From contig CAWCIY010000002.1 in NCBI GenBank assembly GCA_963795715.1, forward strand, positions 372,001 to 436,000: DNA of 64,000 bases, in the 5' to 3' direction. The stretch is from JAFEDN01 sp963795715 (GTDB lineage Bacteria; Pseudomonadota; Gammaproteobacteria; Coxiellales; Coxiellaceae). The position numbers and the translations under genes were made by a program. The notes under the pieces were generated by a model. It worked only from the letters and a program-made list of their open reading frames with translations. It was not told the origin of the DNA and made no database searches. This document shows positions 15,906 through 26,934 of the stretch, in pieces. Each line of letters opens with the position of its first letter. Position 1 is the stretch's first letter.

Positions 15906-18900
15906 ATGCGTGAATTTTTTATTAGTGATGAAAATAAATTAGAAGCTAGCAACCTAATCAATCGGATATTAACAAGTGAAGTATTCTTTCAGCAGCTGCA
16001 GCCTTATATACAGCTTACCCATCTCATTTTACTCAGGGATATAGGAGAAATCTTATATCGCATCCGCCAGGGAGAAAATTTAAAGCAGTACAGAAATTTT
16101 TTTGAAAACAAAATTGAAGAATTAGAAGTGCTCATCAGTGAGCTGAAAGAAAATAGGAACACCAAAATAATAATCATGCCTGGTGAATTTAAATTTTTAC
16201 TTGTACAAGATGCCTTATTAAGGCTAATGTCAATACTTTATAAAAATTATCAATTCACGCCAAAAGTTGTTAATCGCACCCAGGATTTTTTTATATATAC
16301 CCGAAAGAATTACAAAATTTATTTTTATTTTACCAGAGCCCGTTGCGAAGAAGTAATAAAGGAACTGAAAAGTTGGCAACTTTCTCAGTATCATAATGAT
16401 TTGATAAAAATCATACACGATCAGAAAGTGGATATGCCATCCCTTTACATGGATGGCGGCTGCAGCATTAATATTCCTTATTTCTTAACCAGAGATTTTG
16501 AACTGGAAGTTAATTTTGGCAATAACGGAACGGAAAAAGAAAAAAAAGAAAGTGAAGCTCATGCTCTAAATTTTTTGGCCGTGCTTGGCTTCACTCAAGA
16601 TTCTAATGGAACTGGATATGCCAACGGCTTCATTCATCATTATCATGCTAATCATGAAAAAGCAAACCCCGCTAGCTTATTCTTTAATAAATCTGCCAAA
16701 ATTTTTTCAGATCGCAACTGCTATTTTCGTGTTTCAAATGGAAAAATCACAGAAGAGCAAAGGATAGATCTAAGGCAAGAAGTGGCTAAAAGATTAGTTA
16801 ACGAGTTAACGCCCCCTCCTTCGAATAAAGTGCAAGAAGTGAAAAAAGATTTTTTAATATATGTCAAGGAAAATAAAATTTTTTTTCGCTTTACAAAAGA
16901 GCATTGTCATCAAGTCTTAGAAGCATTGGGTGAATGGAAATTTTCTCAGTATTACAAAAATTTACTCGGCAAATATAATCTTAGAACTTTAAATTTAGAA
17001 GAAAATAAGGAACTAAAAATGCCGGTGTTTGAGACTGATGGTGAGTGCATTTCTTTTCCTTATTTCTTAGATCGAAATTTTGATAAGGGGGTAAGTTTTG
17101 GTGAGAACCAAACAAAAATAGAGACGGATGAAAGTGCACTTCGTTGTTTAAATTTCCTGCGTGAACTAGACTTTCCTCGTGAAATCCCATTTTGGCTCGG
17201 CTACGACAATATCAATGATCTCATTGATCATTCTATAGGAAAATATGAGAACAGATATGCTAAAGGTTTCATTCGTCATTCCAGTTCTAAAAGAGAGTTT
17301 TTAAACGCAAAACCGAATTGTCTATTCTTTGATCAATCGGCCAGGATTTTTTTAGATACCAACAGCTTTTTTCATGTTTCAAATGGAATAATCAGAGAAA
17401 AGCAATTTAGCTTTGCAAAAACTAAAGACGTCACAGCTATTAAAGTCGACACCATTAGAGGAAAGAAACTAATCAATGCCATTATTAAATCCGACATAAA
17501 AATTGATAAACAAATTTGGCGTGGTAACAGCGACGTATTCTTTGCTAAATGGCGGAATATAAACGTTGTTGTTAAGGAATCTCTTATAGAGCACGGTAAT
17601 AAAGATATTTTCAAAGAGGCTGCTATTATCGCCGGGTTCGAGTCTCATTATGTAGTGAAGTTATTAGGTGTTACATTAGAAAAACCCTTTTGGCTGGTGT
17701 TGGAACATATGGCCGGTGGTAGTTTATATCGCCTACTCCGCAATAGGGGTCAAAATTTGTCTTGGACGGTACGTTTATGGATAGCTCTGAAAGTTGCCAT
17801 GGCTCTGAAGGATCTTCACCAAAATAATATTTTGCATCTGGATTTACAAAGTGGAAATGTTCTTTTGGATGAAGGCGATAATGGCGTCCTTTGTGTAAAA
17901 TTGACGGACTTTGGTTGTTCTTTATTAAAGTCCGAGGACATCGTGAGTCAAGAAGTATTTGTAGTATCGGACTGGAGAGCGCCGGAATTATTTCAAAAAG
18001 AAAAAAAAATAACAACAGCAGTTGACATATTTTCTTTTGGGATAATGTTATGGGAAATAATCACTCTCTCGCAGCCGTCTGAAAAAGAGGAGCCTGAATT
18101 TTTTGATAATCTTTTACGCTGTAGTGATACGAAAATTGTAGCTAAATACGTGGACAGTTCCCAAATGCCGGAAGGTACAGCGGAGAAGCTTATCATGATT
18201 GTAAAGGATTGTTTGAATGGTGACCCTAAGAACCGTCCTACAGCGGCTGTTCTGGCAGAAAGATTGGATAGATTATTTAAATGTTTTTCTGGCTTCCCTT
18301 CTTTATCAAGAACTAGTTTAACGTTAAATCCTTCATTTCAGTTGGTAATGAATTTATTACAGGGAACGATGAGAGATACCCCGGATAATTCTTCAACCCA
18401 AGGCGCCAGAGCTATTTGGTCTGCAGTAGTTAAGGAAACCCGCGAAATCAATCAAAAACACCTTTGCGATATTAAAGAAACAATCTTTAAACGGCTAAAG
18501 CGTTTAGGTTATGAAAAGGAAAAAGCGGAATTTATTCTTATTCATGCGCCTCGGTACTTAAAGGAAAAGGGTGTGGTTGTCTGGACCTTTGACGCCAGCC
18601 AGTTATTGAATAAACATGAAATAAAAGAAAGTCATCATCCGGAAGAACCTCAATTACCTGAATCCTTTGGAGAAAATAAATTCACCAAGCCGCGCTTTGG
18701 AAGATTAATTTTACCTGGTTTTAAGAATTTTCCCGAGGCTAATACCAGTGATGGCAATTCTTTTATGACTTTACTTCTTAATGACCAGATGTTATTTCTT
18801 CCTGCTGAGAGCTCTCAGCCCGCTTCTATGCCATGTTCATTAGGAACGATGGAATTATTGTTCGCACAAAGTGACGATGAATGGGTAAAATACATGGCTA

Positions 18901-19955
18901 ACCGGATATTATATAATGCACTTCCGAAAAATTACGACCCAAACAAAAATAGCGTTATAGTACTCATACCCCCTCAACTAAGCGCATCAGAATTTGAAGT
19001 GTTATTTATTCATAACCAGGAACATCTTTGTAGTTTGAATGAGCTTGAGACGTTACGCGAAACAATCCATCCAAAGATTTTCTGTTTAAATTCTAATCCT
19101 TATCCCCTGGCGAAGAAACTGTTAATAAACGCGATTCAGAAGGATGACTCCCGCCAAGTGGATCGATTCCTAAAAGAATACCCTTCGTTAAGAATCCTAA
19201 CTACGGCCTGGGACACCAGATACTGCCTGTCGGATACCGCTATCAAATATGGCAGAGCCAAAGTTCTGAAATATTTGATCTCAAATTACAGGGGCGATCT
19301 TCTAACCTCACCACTGCACGTTGCAGTACTGCGTAATGAAATAAAGGCGGTAAGGATGCTTCTGGATGCAAAAATAGATGTTGATCTCTCTCGGCCATTC
19401 TTTCTAAAATCTCAAGATTCTCCTATTTTTATGAGTCCCTTGTTTGCGGCTGTTCATTTTAAAATGGACACAGAAATAATCAAATGTTTGCTGGAGTATG
19501 ATGCTGACCCTCATCGAGGAACTTTGGTGAATAAAAAGTTAATCAGTTCTCTGCAACTATCGCTGCTGCAAGGTGAAGATTTATTCGGTGTATTCGGTAA
19601 GGTATGGGGAGCTATACTTAAGCGGTGTGTTAGTCACAGTGAAGACGTCTCTATATTAGAAGCTGCCGTTAAAGAAAAAAGCGTTGATGCAGTTAGGATT
19701 TTATGCGATACCCTTGATTTCAAACTCCCGGAAGCTAAGTCAGCATTAGCTTTATCACAAATTTTAACGATCCAGCAAGTGATTAATCAATATTTAATCA
19801 AAAAATTTGAGAAATTATATAATGAACAAGTTAGTTTTAATTCAAATAGCGTTATGCGACTAAAATTGATCAATAAAGAAATTACAATTTTTTCCGAAAT
19901 AGAGCAACATGAGAAGGATGATCCTCTTATCCACACTATCCTCTCTCAGATGTGA
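15906..19955 (+). CDS. Large kinase-ankyrin protein, 1349 aa, likely effector
   Basis: Three parts are visible. Residues about 125-285 and 315-500 are two copies of one domain (each with a YFTRARCEEV/RFTKEHCHQV start, a C-x-I/F-PYFL core and a CYFRVSNGKI-like end); I do not recognise it. Residues about 535-790 form a protein kinase: VVVKES (lysine), HLDLQSGNVLL in place of HRDLKxxN (catalytic Asp and Asn kept, Arg lost), TDFGCS, RAPELF and RPTAAV. Residues about 1095-1220 hold ankyrin-like repeats. There is no signal peptide. The ATG at 15906 has GGAAA upstream; a TTG at 15864 is an alternative. Such architecture fits a secreted host-directed protein, which is inference. Confidence 0.8.
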   Translation: MREFFISDENKLEASNLINRILTSEVFFQQLQPYIQLTHLILLRDIGEILYRIRQGENLKQYRNFFENKIEELEVLISELKENRNTKIIIMPGEFKFLLVQDALLRLMSILYKNYQFTPKVVNRTQDFFIYTRKNYKIYFYFTRARCEEVIKELKSWQLSQYHNDLIKIIHDQKVDMPSLYMDGGCSINIPYFLTRDFELEVNFGNNGTEKEKKESEAHALNFLAVLGFTQDSNGTGYANGFIHHYHANHEKANPASLFFNKSAKIFSDRNCYFRVSNGKITEEQRIDLRQEVAKRLVNELTPPPSNKVQEVKKDFLIYVKENKIFFRFTKEHCHQVLEALGEWKFSQYYKNLLGKYNLRTLNLEENKELKMPVFETDGECISFPYFLDRNFDKGVSFGENQTKIETDESALRCLNFLRELDFPREIPFWLGYDNINDLIDHSIGKYENRYAKGFIRHSSSKREFLNAKPNCLFFDQSARIFLDTNSFFHVSNGIIREKQFSFAKTKDVTAIKVDTIRGKKLINAIIKSDIKIDKQIWRGNSDVFFAKWRNINVVVKESLIEHGNKDIFKEAAIIAGFESHYVVKLLGVTLEKPFWLVLEHMAGGSLYRLLRNRGQNLSWTVRLWIALKVAMALKDLHQNNILHLDLQSGNVLLDEGDNGVLCVKLTDFGCSLLKSEDIVSQEVFVVSDWRAPELFQKEKKITTAVDIFSFGIMLWEIITLSQPSEKEEPEFFDNLLRCSDTKIVAKYVDSSQMPEGTAEKLIMIVKDCLNGDPKNRPTAAVLAERLDRLFKCFSGFPSLSRTSLTLNPSFQLVMNLLQGTMRDTPDNSSTQGARAIWSAVVKETREINQKHLCDIKETIFKRLKRLGYEKEKAEFILIHAPRYLKEKGVVVWTFDASQLLNKHEIKESHHPEEPQLPESFGENKFTKPRFGRLILPGFKNFPEANTSDGNSFMTLLLNDQMLFLPAESSQPASMPCSLGTMELLFAQSDDEWVKYMANRILYNALPKNYDPNKNSVIVLIPPQLSASEFEVLFIHNQEHLCSLNELETLRETIHPKIFCLNSNPYPLAKKLLINAIQKDDSRQVDRFLKEYPSLRILTTAWDTRYCLSDTAIKYGRAKVLKYLISNYRGDLLTSPLHVAVLRNEIKAVRMLLDAKIDVDLSRPFFLKSQDSPIFMSPLFAAVHFKMDTEIIKCLLEYDADPHRGTLVNKKLISSLQLSLLQGEDLFGVFGKVWGAILKRCVSHSEDVSILEAAVKEKSVDAVRILCDTLDFKLPEAKSALALSQILTIQQVINQYLIKKFEKLYNEQVSFNSNSVMRLKLINKEITIFSEIEQHEKDDPLIHTILSQM

Positions 19956-19963
19956 TCATAGTG

Positions 19964-20170
19964 CTAGCCCGGATATTCACTCAAAATTTGAAATAAAATT
20001 TTTGCAGCCTTTAATATTTTTTTTGAATCCGCTTCTCCAAAGCCGAGTACTAAACCTTCTTGAGCCTGAATTTTTGAGCTGGATAAGTAATATCGCTTTA
20101 AAGAACGAGCAACAATGGCTTGCTCATTGGCTTGTGCTTCGATTTTCAGGCTATCAACATAAGAAGGCAT
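19964..20170 (-). pseudogene. C-terminal relic of a MocR/PLP-aminotransferase-like gene
   Basis: About 60 codons on the minus strand resemble the end of MocR-type (GntR plus aminotransferase) regulators: a variable arm (QAIVARSLKRYYL) then GLVLGFGEADSKKILKAAKILFQIL (split; residues about 79-103 of the open frame). The catalytic lysine region and the DNA-binding domain are absent, and 20170-20290 looks unrelated. A remnant only. Family call is tentative. Confidence 0.45.
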
Positions 20171-20465
20171 CAGCAGAAAAAATATATCCTGTTTCAATAG
20201 GTTCTGTAGGAGGGAATTAATTGGTAATCTATTTTTACCCGATGGGGGGTGAGCCGCACCCTGACCAGAGTCAGGGCAGTAGTGATTGAGCACTATCGTT
20301 TCACCAGGATGGTGAGCTACTTAAATTTGGGTACTTGCTTTTTCGTCAAATAATATGGAGCAAAAGGGGACGTTCCCAGTTTTCATGCGTAGGCCCTGTG
20401 CCCACCGAAGCTTAATATTCAGTGGGAATTGCCAGAAAGCACATAGCCTTCAGCGAGTAATGCCG
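20171..20465. other. Non-coding stretch with a small hairpin
   Basis: CCCTGAC (20259-20265) pairs with GTCAGGG (20270-20276). No gene is supportable. Confidence 0.4.
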
Positions 20466-20497
20466 AAAAAAAAACCAGCCCAGGGTTACTGGGCTGG
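20466..20497 (-). terminator. Rho-independent terminator after csrA
   Basis: On the minus strand CCAGCCCAG, a short loop and CTGGGCTGG are followed by nine T residues (plus-strand A-run 20466-20474). It lies 26 bp beyond the csrA stop and should end the alaS-lysC-csrA transcript. Confidence 0.9.
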
Positions 20498-20522
20498 AAT
20501 AATTAAAAGTGGTTAATCAAGA

Positions 20523-20768
20523 TTAAAGGTTACCGTCTTTATCCACGGCTTCGTCAGTATCTTGAGAAGATTGTTCTTGGGTGAGTCCGCCTGCGCCGCC
20601 TTGTTTTTCCTGTTGGATGCGTTGATAAATTTCTTCGCGATGAACGGACACTGTTTTAGGAGCATCAATGCCTAAACGCACTTGATTGCCTTTAACGCCC
20701 AGGACGGTTACTTTTACCTCATCGCCAATAATAACTGACTCACTTATCCGTCTGGTTAAAATTAACAT
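20523..20768 (-). CDS. csrA: Carbon storage regulator CsrA
   Basis: CsrA binds GGA motifs in mRNA leaders and controls translation; in Legionella and relatives it governs the switch between replicative and transmissive phases. The 81-residue product starts MLILTRRISESVIIGDEV and keeps VRLGIDAPKTVSVHREEI with the RNA-binding Arg (VHREEIY, Arg44). It has a C-terminal extension of about 20 residues (GGAGGLTQEQSSQDTDEA...) beyond the usual 61. SD AAAGGAGAGAAAT precedes the ATG. Last gene of the recA-alaS-lysC line, and the only one of that line intact. Confidence 0.95.
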   Translation of the reverse strand: MLILTRRISESVIIGDEVKVTVLGVKGNQVRLGIDAPKTVSVHREEIYQRIQQEKQGGAGGLTQEQSSQDTDEAVDKDGNL

Positions 20769-20869
20769 ATTTCTCTCCTTTCGTTCCCGTATATTTTATT
20801 ACTTTTTATACTCTTATAGCCTATCTAAATTCTAGTACAATTCTAACCTAATTGGTACTATTATTTTAT

Positions 20870-22128
20870 TTAAACATATAAGCTAATTGATTTTATAATG
20901 ATATTTTTATCGTTAAGAAAGGCAGAATGCAGTATTCTCGCGCCTAATTCCATATATTTTTCATCAACTACGGCTGAAATGGTTACTTCGGAAGAGGTAA
21001 TTAGATGAATTTTAATACCTTCCTCCCCCAAAGCATGGAACATTTTTGAAGCCACTCCGGCATGGGTTTTCATCCCAATACCCACTAACGATAATTTGGC
21101 AATTCGGTCATTGACCAGGATTTCGCATGGATAATGCAATTGTTGAATCAAGATGATTGGAAATGGATAAGGCTTGCTGGCAATCATCTAAAGGGACGGT
21201 AAAACTAAAATCAACTTGCTGATTATCCAATGGTGGGGTATTTCACCAGCATATCCACTTCAATAACTGCATTTTGAATGGCTTGTAGCCAGTGGTCGAT
21301 CCAAGGGGAATCGACAGGTAAACCTCGTACCGTCAGTTTAGCTTGATTGCGGGCAAAAGCAATGCCTGAAACGACTGGGTTCAGAAACTTCCTCATCTTG
21401 AAAAGTAACTAAAGTGCCCTCTCCTTCCACAAAACTGGATAAAACCCGCAATGGCACGCGGTGCCGTTCCGCTAAACGTACTGAAGAAGTTTGCAAAACT
21501 TCTGCCCCTAAGCGAGCTAATTCTAACATTTCACCAAAAGTAATTTGAGATAACCGTCTTGCCTCATGCACAATTCTCGGATCACTGGTATAAATACCTT
21601 CAACATCAGTATAAATTTGGCATTCATCCGCATGTAAAGCGGCTGCTAACATCACCGCTGTGGTATCCGAACCACCCCGCCCGATAGTGGTAATATTGCC
21701 TTCACCATCGACTCCTTGAAAGCCAGTGACCACTGGCACAATCCCTTCTTTAAATCCGCTTGGATCGGCGTAGTATCAATATGTGTAATTTGCGCTTTGC
21801 CATGACGTTGATCCGTAAAAATCCGCGCTTGAGCAGCCATTATAAGAGCGGGCAGGACAGCCGACGTTGTTTAGAGCCAAACTGACCATAGCCGCAGAAA
21901 CTTGTTCCCCGGTGGCAATCAAAGCATCATATTCTCGAAGGGTTCAGGAGTTGTGGTGATAGATTGAACCATATTGATTAGCCGATCGGTTTCATGCCCC
22001 ATGGCTGAAACTACCACGACCACATCATGGCCAGCTTGACGTGTTTGTTGAATTTTATCAGCGACCCGGCGAATGCATTCGACATCGCCTACTGAAGTTC
22101 CGCCAAATTTTTGTACATATAATGCCAT
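20870..22128 (-). pseudogene. lysC: Aspartokinase, frameshifted
   Basis: Aspartate kinase (first step to lysine, threonine, methionine and diaminopimelate). The N-terminus MALYVQKFGGTSVGDVE is intact at 22128. The rest survives in pieces in different frames: QARIFTDQRHGKAQITHID; GFQGVDGEGNITTIGRGGSDTTA with YTDVEGIYTSDPRI; and two ACT domains (LTVRGLPVDSPW..., LSLVGIGMKTHAGVASKMF). At least four single-base frame changes occur (near 21930, 21770, 21370 and 21190-21340). All domains are present in order and the length of 1259 bp is normal. It starts 10 bp after the alaS stop. Confidence 0.85.
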
Positions 22129-22138
22129 AAATTTTCAA

Positions 22139-24764
22139 CTACAATTTTTCAGACACCCAACTGGGAACTGCTGTTAAAATAGTACTTCATTATCCATTCG
22201 GGATTACTGCACGCATTGCCTCGAGCTAAATCCGGTCTTCCCCAACTTTTGCAGCCGTTGATTTGTTCAGCAACGATTGGGTCAAGAATTCTCGAGCATG
22301 TGAAACTAGAAGGTAATCTGTTGCTAACTCCCACAATCAAGTTGAACTTTTACTCTTCCTGCACTGTTGCCACAAAATAATGGCCGGTTCCTGTTTTAAC
22401 TTTTGTTTAAGCTGATCCATCATTTTACGTAAAGTTTCCCGATCTGTTTCTGGTCATTTCAATCGCCAACACCTTAATATCACCTACTTGATGGATACAG
22501 CTTGACTTAACAATGCTTCTGTTTGCTGATTAGCCAACTGTTGCTTTAATTGTATCACTTCTTTAGACAAAATGCGTTGTTCATTCAAAATTTGCGTTTA
22601 ATCTTTCGACAATTTTATGTTTTTTCTACTTTTAAAATGTTGCCTATTTCTTGGAGTTGCGCTTCGTTTGCGTGTAATCCATCCCAAAGCTTTAGCTCCA
22701 GTCATTGCTTCTATCCTGCGCACTCCAGCGGCAGAAGGCATTTGCGCTGATAATTTTAAAAACTCCAATCTGGCCAGTACGGCTAACATGAGTTCCGCCA
22801 CAAACTTCATGAGAAAATTCCCCCATGCTGACACTGCGCACTTTATTGCCATATTTTTCTCCAAACAAAGCCATCGCCCCTTTTTGTTTAGCTTCTTCCA
22901 AATTGCTTTCTTCAACATGGGTAGCCACATTGGCGCGAATGGCTTGATTAACCGATCTTCTACCGCTTGAATTTGCTCAGGGGTTAATGGTTTGGAATGA
23001 GAAAAATCAAATCTGCAACCGATCAGCCGCCACAAAGAACCTTTTTGAACCACATGCTCACCTAGAACATGCCGTAAAGCTTCATGCAACAAATGAGTGG
23101 CCGAATGATTTAAAACAATATCTTGCCGAGTACTATCCACTTCGGCATCGGACGATTCTTTAATGCGTAACTTACCTTCAATCACCTTCCATAATGCAGA
23201 TAGACTGCGCCATGTTTTTGGGTATCTTCCACCTGGAAACGGCCCTCGGTATTAAAAATATAACCGGTATCGCCCACTTGCCCCCCAGATTCAGCATAAA
23301 AAGGCGTACGGTCCAAAACCACAACTCCGCGTTGGCCTAATCTCCAAAACAGTACTGGCTTATCATCATGCAGTAAAGTAGTAATCACCCCTTCTCCATG
23401 CAGAGATTCATAGCCAGTAAATTCGGTTTCCCCGGGAATATGCAAATGTTGAATATGATGCATTTTAAAATGCTGGGCTTGTTGGGATTGTTGACGTTGG
23501 CGTTCCATGCTTCTTCAAAACCGGCATAATCCATGGTGTAATCCCGTTCTCGCGCCAAGTCAGCAGTTAAATCGAATGGAAATCCATAAGTATCATATAG
23601 TTGAAACATAGCTGCACCGGGAATTTCTCGTTCCTTTCAGTTTAGCCATAACTTCATCAAAAACTTTAAGTCCATTCTCTAAGGTATTGGAAAATTGTTC
23701 TTCTTCCTGAAGAAGAAGTTGTTCAATCGAGGTTTGCGCTTTAATTAATTCAGGATAAGCTTCACCCATTATTTTAACTAATGCCGGCACTAAACGGTAA
23801 AAAAATGGCTGCTGTTGATCCAGTTTATAGCCATGACGCACTGCTCGACGGATAATTCTGCCGCAACACATAACCCCGTGCCTTCATTAGAAGGCACTAC
23901 TCCATCGGCAATTAGAAAAGAGCTGGAACGAATATGGTCGACAATCACCCGCATCGAGGCCGATTGAAAATCTTGATAGCCGGTTATTTCAGCTAAAGCG
24001 CTGTAACAAAAACTGAAAAGTATCGATATCGTAATTATCATGAACTCCTTGCATAACCGCAGCAATGCGCTCTAATCCCATACCGGTATCGACACAAGGT
24101 TTAGGCAAAGGATGTAATTGACCAGAAATATTACGGTCATATTGCATAAATACCAAATTCCAAATTTCCACGTAGCGATCACCATCGCTGTCAGGGCTGC
24201 CCGGGCGGCCCGCCGGCGACAGCCGGTCCATGATCATAAAAAATTTCGGTACAAGGTCCACAAGGGCCGATATCACCCATAGACCAAAAATTATCTTTTT
24301 CGCCACAGCGGGTAAACCGCTGTGGATCAATATGCATTTTTTTTAGCCAAATTTCTTCGCTTTCAGCATCATCTTTAAATACAGTAACCCATAATCTTTC
24401 AGTGGGAATTTTCAATTCTTTAGTTAAAAAATTCCATGCCAATTGAATCGCTTCTTGTTTAAAATAATCTCCAAAACTAAAATTACCCAACATTTCAAAA
24501 AAGGTATGATGCCGGCGGGTATGGCCTACATTTTCCAAATCATTATGTTTACCACCGGCCCGCACACAACGTTGAACACTGGTAGCGCGCTGATAAGGAC
24601 TGTTGTTCAAGTCCTAAAAAAATATCTTTAAACTGCACCATGCCTGCATTGGTAAACAATAAAGTGGGATCATTGCTTGGAATCAATGAGCTGCTCGGAA
24701 CAATCGTATGATTTAGATTTTTAAAATAATTTAAAAATTCTTGACGTAATTGTTGACTAGTCAT
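22139..24764 (-). pseudogene. alaS: Alanyl-tRNA synthetase, full length but frameshifted many times
   Basis: The start (MTSQQLRQEFLNYFKNLNH, FTNAGMVQFKDIFLG) and end (VAEQINGCKSWGRPDLARG, then SWVSEKL and a stop at 22139) are both recognisable. So are TRCGEKDNFWSMGDIGPCGPC, TGMGLERIAAVMQG, SATHLLHEALRHVLG and ISNFxMEVCGGTHVSRTG-type editing-site sequence. Adjacent pieces lie in different frames; I can place changes near 24600, 24290, 24000, 23870, 23620, 23500, 23185, 22700-22930 and several between 22400 and 22600. Total length of 2626 bp (about 874 codons) is normal. An essential gene in this state is unexpected unless the sequence is wrong or another copy exists. Confidence 0.87.
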
Positions 24765-24824
24765 TGTTTTGCATAGAAACCTCCCAAAATTATGTACTTG
24801 TTCAGGTGTAAAACCCGATAAATT

Positions 24825-25237
24825 AAAAACCGCATTTGCTTGGCTTGCTCTTTAAATCCTTGAATTTTGACCCTCCAAATTTTTTTTGCCAAACTCGTTC
24901 CAAGCACTATCAACCATTCTTCGCTGTTTTCATCTGACTAATTCTGCAGTGGATCTCGTGAATTCCCCGCTCTGCCAATTCTGCTGAGATTCGCCTAGGC
25001 CCATAGCCCGCTTCACTGCGATAACGAATATATACTTTCAGTAAAGCGAACATCATTTTGTAACTTGTCTGCGGACAATTCTTCTAGAATTGGGTTCACT
25101 TCTGCCGAACTCCCAGCCCTTGGCTAGTCAGTCTTTCGTTGCAATTCATAGTGTGAATATTCTCGGCGCGCTAAAAATCTAAGAGCTTGCTGTACAGCAA
25201 TTCGCGTGAATCGATTTAACCTCGACAGTTTCTTCAA
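24825..25237 (-). pseudogene. recX: RecX regulatory protein, frameshifted
   Basis: Between recA and alaS the minus strand, read across frames, gives QQALRFLARREYSHYELQRRL (split at about 25190-25130), then LEELSADKLQNDVRFTESIY, RYRSEAGYGPRRISAELAERG. This is the RecX pattern (AxxxLxxReyS..EL..RL; RF; GP..I..EL..RG). RecX inhibits RecA filaments. No open frame longer than about 60 codons remains. Position directly after recA is the usual one. Confidence 0.8.
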
Positions 25238-26258
25238 CTAATCCTCTATTCGATTTTTTTTCGGTAATAATTTTTCTCGTAAGGCTTTTTCAATTTCTTG
25301 CGCCACAGCGGGGTTTTCTTTTAAATATTGACGGGCATTATCTTTGCCCTGACCAATCCGAGTGCCGTGATAGCTATACCAGGCGCCTGATTTTTCAACT
25401 AATTTCATTTTCCGAACCTAAATCAATCAATTCACCTTCCCAAGAAATACCTTCCCCATACAAAATATCAAATCCAGCTTGTTTAAAGGGAGGCGCAATT
25501 TTATTTTTAACGACTTTGACTCGTGTTTCACTACCTAAAATTTCTTCGCCTTTTTTCACTGAACCGGTACGGCGAATATCCAAACGTACCGAAGCATAAA
25601 ATTTTAAAGCATTACCGCCAGTGGTCGTTTCCGGATTGCCAAACATCACTCCAATTTTCATGCGAATTTGGTTAATAAAAATCACCAAGGTATTTGATTT
25701 TTTAATATTGGCAGTTAATTTCCGCAATGCTTGCGACATTAAGCGGGCTTGCAAGCCCATATGAGAATCGCCCATTTCTCCTTCAATTTCTGCTTTCGGG
25801 GTTAAGGCCGCTACGGAATCGATCACCACCATATCAACCGCGCCAGAACGCACCAACATATCGGTAATTTCTAATCCTTGCTCGCCGGTATCTGGTTGGG
25901 AAATCAGTAGTTCATTAATATTAACGCCGATTTGTTGCGCATAAATGGTATCTAACGCGTGTTCGGCATCAATAAAAGCGGCAGTGCCGCCTTGACGCTG
26001 ACAAGAGGCAATGACTTCCAAAGTCAGTGTGGTTTTACCGGAAGATTCTGGACCATAAATTTCAACAATACGCCCTCTAGGTAAACCACCAATGCCTAAG
26101 GCAATATCCAGACCGATAGAACCGCTGGAAATGAGCTTCAATATCCCGAGCGACATCTCCATCGCCCAAACACATTAACGAGCCTTTACCAAATTGCCGC
26201 TCAATTTGCGCTTTAGCGGCACTCAAAGCTTTTTGTTTTTCACTATGCTACAGCTCAT
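25238..26258 (-). pseudogene. recA: RecA recombinase, frameshifted near both ends
   Basis: A 256-codon open core carries the Walker A GPESSGKTT, the DNA-binding loop region (FINQIRMKIGVMFGNPETTTGGNALKFYASVRLDIRR, split) and the MAW-type C-domain start. The N-terminal segment (SEKQKALSAAKAQIERQFGKGS...LGDGDVARDIE) lies in another frame, with changes near 26240 and 26130. The C-terminal segment (LVEKSGAWYSYHGTRIGQGKDNARQYL to KNRIED) is shifted near 25400. The span of 1021 bp equals about 340 codons, a normal length. ATG at 26258 has AGGAG upstream and overlaps the pncC stop. Confidence 0.9.
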
Positions 26259-26753
26259 TTCATTCTCCTGTTAGTATTTACATATTCCAATAACCAGTGG
26301 AGGGCGAAACTCACCGAATCCACGCGAATCTGTTTGCGGCCACTGGTAAAATGGCCCACTCGGCTTTGACAAAACCCTGCCGGTCCGCCAAACCAAAATA
26401 AACAGTACCCACTGGTTTCTCCGCACTGCCGCCGCTCGGGCCTGCTATTCCAGTAATACTTAAAGAAATATCTGCATGACTATGTTTAATAGCGCCTTTT
26501 GCCATTTCCACGGCAGTTTCTGCGCTCACCGCACCATATTATCCAAAGTCTGTGGATTCACACCTAACATTTCAATCTTGGCGGCATTACTGTAGGTCAC
26601 AAAGCCGCGCTCAAACCAAGACGAAGCAATCCGGCACAGCAGTCAGTTGATAAGCTAACCCTCCGCCGGTGCAAGATTCCGCCAACGCTAATGTTAGCTG
26701 ATGCCGCTGCAATGCGATAGCTAATTGCTGACTTAAATAAAAATTATTTTCAT
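26255..26753 (-). pseudogene. pncC: Nicotinamide-nucleotide amidase (CinA C-terminal), frameshifted
   Basis: Pieces read SQQLAIALQRHQLTLALAES then CTGGGLAYQLTAV, GAVSAETAVEMAKGAI, and SLSITGIAGPSGGSAEKPVGTVYFGLA, all PncC/CinA-C hallmarks. The end (RKQIRVDSVSFALHWLLEYV) is in frame with the last piece after a change near 26320. The stop overlaps the recA ATG, the usual coupling. At least three frame changes; domain complete at about 165 codons. Confidence 0.8.
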
Positions 26754-26800
26754 GAACTCATCATGTTCATTATGCCTGACTTCAAGCAATTGGCAAATAC

Positions 26801-26850
26801 CGTAATTTTCGCTGAAGCGAAAATTACTTCTAGTTTCTACCCTGCGCATC
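26801..26850. repeat. Palindromic repeat upstream of mutS
   Basis: GTAATTTTCGC (26802-26812) pairs with GCGAAAATTAC (26817-26827), followed by TTCTAG and CCCTGCGCAT. The order hairpin, then CCCTGCGC-AT, parallels the elements at 6621-6655 and 29362-29395, so it is probably a diverged member of the same family. It lies in the mutS/pncC intergenic region. Confidence 0.55.
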
Positions 26851-26934
26851 AGCAAAGTGATTGCATAGAGTTTCCTTCAACTGAAACTCCTAAGTATACT
26901 GTTAATCTTTATTTAGATAAAAGGATAGTTGTTT

